Assembly: GCA_011390695.1 (NCBI GenBank)
Contig: JAABRW010000446.1
Span: 1 to 6,843, forward strand
From: Desulfotignum sp.
GTDB taxonomy: Bacteria > Desulfobacterota > Desulfobacteria > Desulfobacterales > Desulfobacteraceae
DNA length: 6,843 nucleotides
Reading direction: 5' to 3'
The position numbers were made by a program, and so were the translations under genes. Numbering within the stretch: the first letter of the stretch is position 1; each line of letters begins with the position of its first letter. The notes under the pieces were generated by a model. The model saw nothing but the letters and a program-made list of their open reading frames with translations, was not told the origin of the DNA and searched no databases. Positions 5,592 to 6,843 of the stretch are shown piece by piece.

Positions 5592-6843
5592 TTATTCCTG
5601 CTGGGCCCGTAAATCCTTGCGCAGTATTTTGCCCACATTGGATTTGGGCAGTTCATATCTGAATTCCACTGCCACGGGCAGCTTGTATTTGGCCAGTTTC
5701 CCGGCACAGTATTCAATAATTTCTTTTTCCGTCATGTCCTGGCCTTCTTTGAGCACGATAAACGCCTTGACCGCTTCTCCGCGTTTGGGATGGGGGATGC
5801 CGATGCAGCAGGCTTCCAGGATTTTGGGATGTTCAAACAGCACCTCGTCAATATCTCTTGGATATACATTGTATCCGCCGGAAATGATCATATCCTTGAT
5901 GCGGTCAACAATGGTAAAATAACCGTCTTCATCCATTTTGGCCACATCCCCGGTACACAGATACCCGTCTTTGGTAAGGGTTTTGGCAGTTTCCTCAGGT
6001 TTGTTCAGATACCCTTTCATGATCTGGGGCCCGCGCATGAGCAGTTCTCCTGCTTCCCCAACAGGCACCTCTTTTGTGCTGTCTTCCAGGTCCACGATTC
6101 TGCATTCGGTTTCAGGAAGGGGTATGCCGATGCTGCCCACTTTTCTGTTGCCGTTAAAGGGATTGACATGGGTGACAGGAGAAGATTCGGTAAGACCGAA
6201 TCCTTCCACAATGATGGAGCCGGTTTTTTCCTGAAATCTGTTGATCACCTCCAGGGGCAGGGGAGCGCTGCCGGAAAAGCAGCCTTTGATGCTGGTCAGA
6301 TCGGTATGTTCCATGTCCGGGTGGTCCAGCATGCCGATATACATGGTGGGAACCAGGGGGGCAAAGGTGACCCTGAATTTGGAAATTGCTTCCAGCAGGG
6401 GTTCGGGCTGGGGCTTGGGCACCAGAACATTGGCCCATCCCATGCGCACGGCAAGGTTCATGGAAACAGACATGCCGAATACATGGAAAAAGGGCAGGGC
6501 ACCCAGCATGATTTCCGCACCTTTTTCAAATTCAGGGAACCATGCTTCGATCTGCTGGATCTGACAGGCAATGTTTTTGTGGGTGAGCATAACCCCCTTG
6601 GAAACGCCTGTGGTACCGCCGGTATACTGGTACATGGCCACATCATCCAGGGTCACGTCTGCCTGGGTGTTGTCAGGTGTGTATTTTGCCATGACATCCT
6701 TGAAGGTGTACAGGTTTTCAGCTTCGGAAACAGCGGCCACCAGGCCTTTTTTCTTTGCCACCAGGGGAAAGAGCAGCCGTTTGACAAAGGGAAGGTAATC
6801 TCCGATGGAGGTGTAGACAATTGTTTTGATGCTGGTTTTCTCC
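5592..6843 (-). CDS. Long-chain fatty acid-CoA ligase, AMP-forming (partial, N-terminus outside window)
   Basis: The frame is open from the right edge (first complete codon at 6842-6840) to a TAA at 5592-5594, giving 416 visible residues. An in-frame GTG at 6761 is internal, because the codons before it encode IVYTSIGDYLPFVKRLLFP, which resembles a conserved stretch of Bacillus LcfA-like enzymes. Adenylate-forming motifs, numbered from the first visible residue, are the P-loop YTGGTTGVSKG (73-83), FGLTES (215-220), GDVAKMDEDGY (298-308), DRIKDMIISGGYNVYP (313-328) and the C-terminal PKSNVGKILR with the catalytic lysine at about 405. The enzyme activates a fatty acid to an acyl-adenylate with ATP and transfers it to CoA, the entry step of beta-oxidation or lipid synthesis. 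Compared with about 560 residues in full-length relatives, roughly 140-150 N-terminal residues are missing. The visible motifs fit the FadD/LcfA group, but chain length cannot be fixed from sequence; medium-chain or aromatic acids are possible. The next gene downstream has its own likely promoter, so this gene is probably a separate transcription unit. Confidence 0.93.
   Translation of the reverse strand, partial: EKTSIKTIVYTSIGDYLPFVKRLLFPLVAKKKGLVAAVSEAENLYTFKDVMAKYTPDNTQADVTLDDVAMYQYTGGTTGVSKGVMLTHKNIACQIQQIEAWFPEFEKGAEIMLGALPFFHVFGMSVSMNLAVRMGWANVLVPKPQPEPLLEAISKFRVTFAPLVPTMYIGMLDHPDMEHTDLTSIKGCFSGSAPLPLEVINRFQEKTGSIIVEGFGLTESSPVTHVNPFNGNRKVGSIGIPLPETECRIVDLEDSTKEVPVGEAGELLMRGPQIMKGYLNKPEETAKTLTKDGYLCTGDVAKMDEDGYFTIVDRIKDMIISGGYNVYPRDIDEVLFEHPKILEACCIGIPHPKRGEAVKAFIVLKEGQDMTEKEIIEYCAGKLAKYKLPVAVEFRYELPKSNVGKILRKDLRAQQE

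Noticed and set aside
6759..6761. GTG as start codon of the acyl-CoA ligase
   Set aside because: The frame stays open upstream to the window edge and encodes conserved ligase sequence, so the GTG is an internal valine codon.

Overview
The window holds five protein genes, all on the minus strand. In the direction of transcription (high to low coordinates) they are: the C-terminal two thirds or more of a long-chain acyl-CoA synthetase (runs off the right edge); a large-type malic enzyme; a tungsten-dependent aldehyde:ferredoxin oxidoreductase (AOR) family protein; a class II aldolase/adducin-family protein with a long N-terminal extension; and the N-terminal third to half of a PAS-containing sigma-54 activator (runs off the left edge). 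I see no tRNA, rRNA, CRISPR array, insertion sequence or phage gene. Coding density is high. The only gaps are about 145 bp (5447-5591), 98 bp (621-718) and 28 bp (3694-3721).

The content suggests a strict anaerobe with moderate GC, most likely a sulfate-reducing deltaproteobacterium of the Desulfobacterales type. The reasons are an AOR-family tungstoenzyme, fatty-acid activation, malic enzyme and a PAS/sigma-54 regulator in one stretch. This is inference from gene content and protein flavour; no ribosomal or other marker gene is present to prove it.

Layout: 5592-6843 is the acyl-CoA ligase. The gap at 5447-5591 carries a plausible sigma-70 promoter for the malic enzyme and an unusual set of inverted repeats linking that promoter to the malic enzyme ribosome binding site. 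Genes 5446-3722 (malic enzyme), 3693-1927 (AOR) and 1942-719 (aldolase) follow with a 28 bp gap and then a 16 bp overlap, so they probably form one operon. A 98 bp gap with a weak promoter leads into the sigma-54 activator at 620.

How the genes may work together: malic enzyme converts malate to pyruvate, CO2 and NAD(P)H. The aldolase-family protein could release or process an aldehyde, and the AOR could oxidise that aldehyde to the acid while reducing ferredoxin. The aldolase-AOR link is a hypothesis from gene order and overlap. The most interesting points are the fused, cysteine-rich aldolase paired with a somewhat divergent AOR, the operator-like repeats before the malic enzyme, and the cysteine triad in the PAS domain of the regulator.
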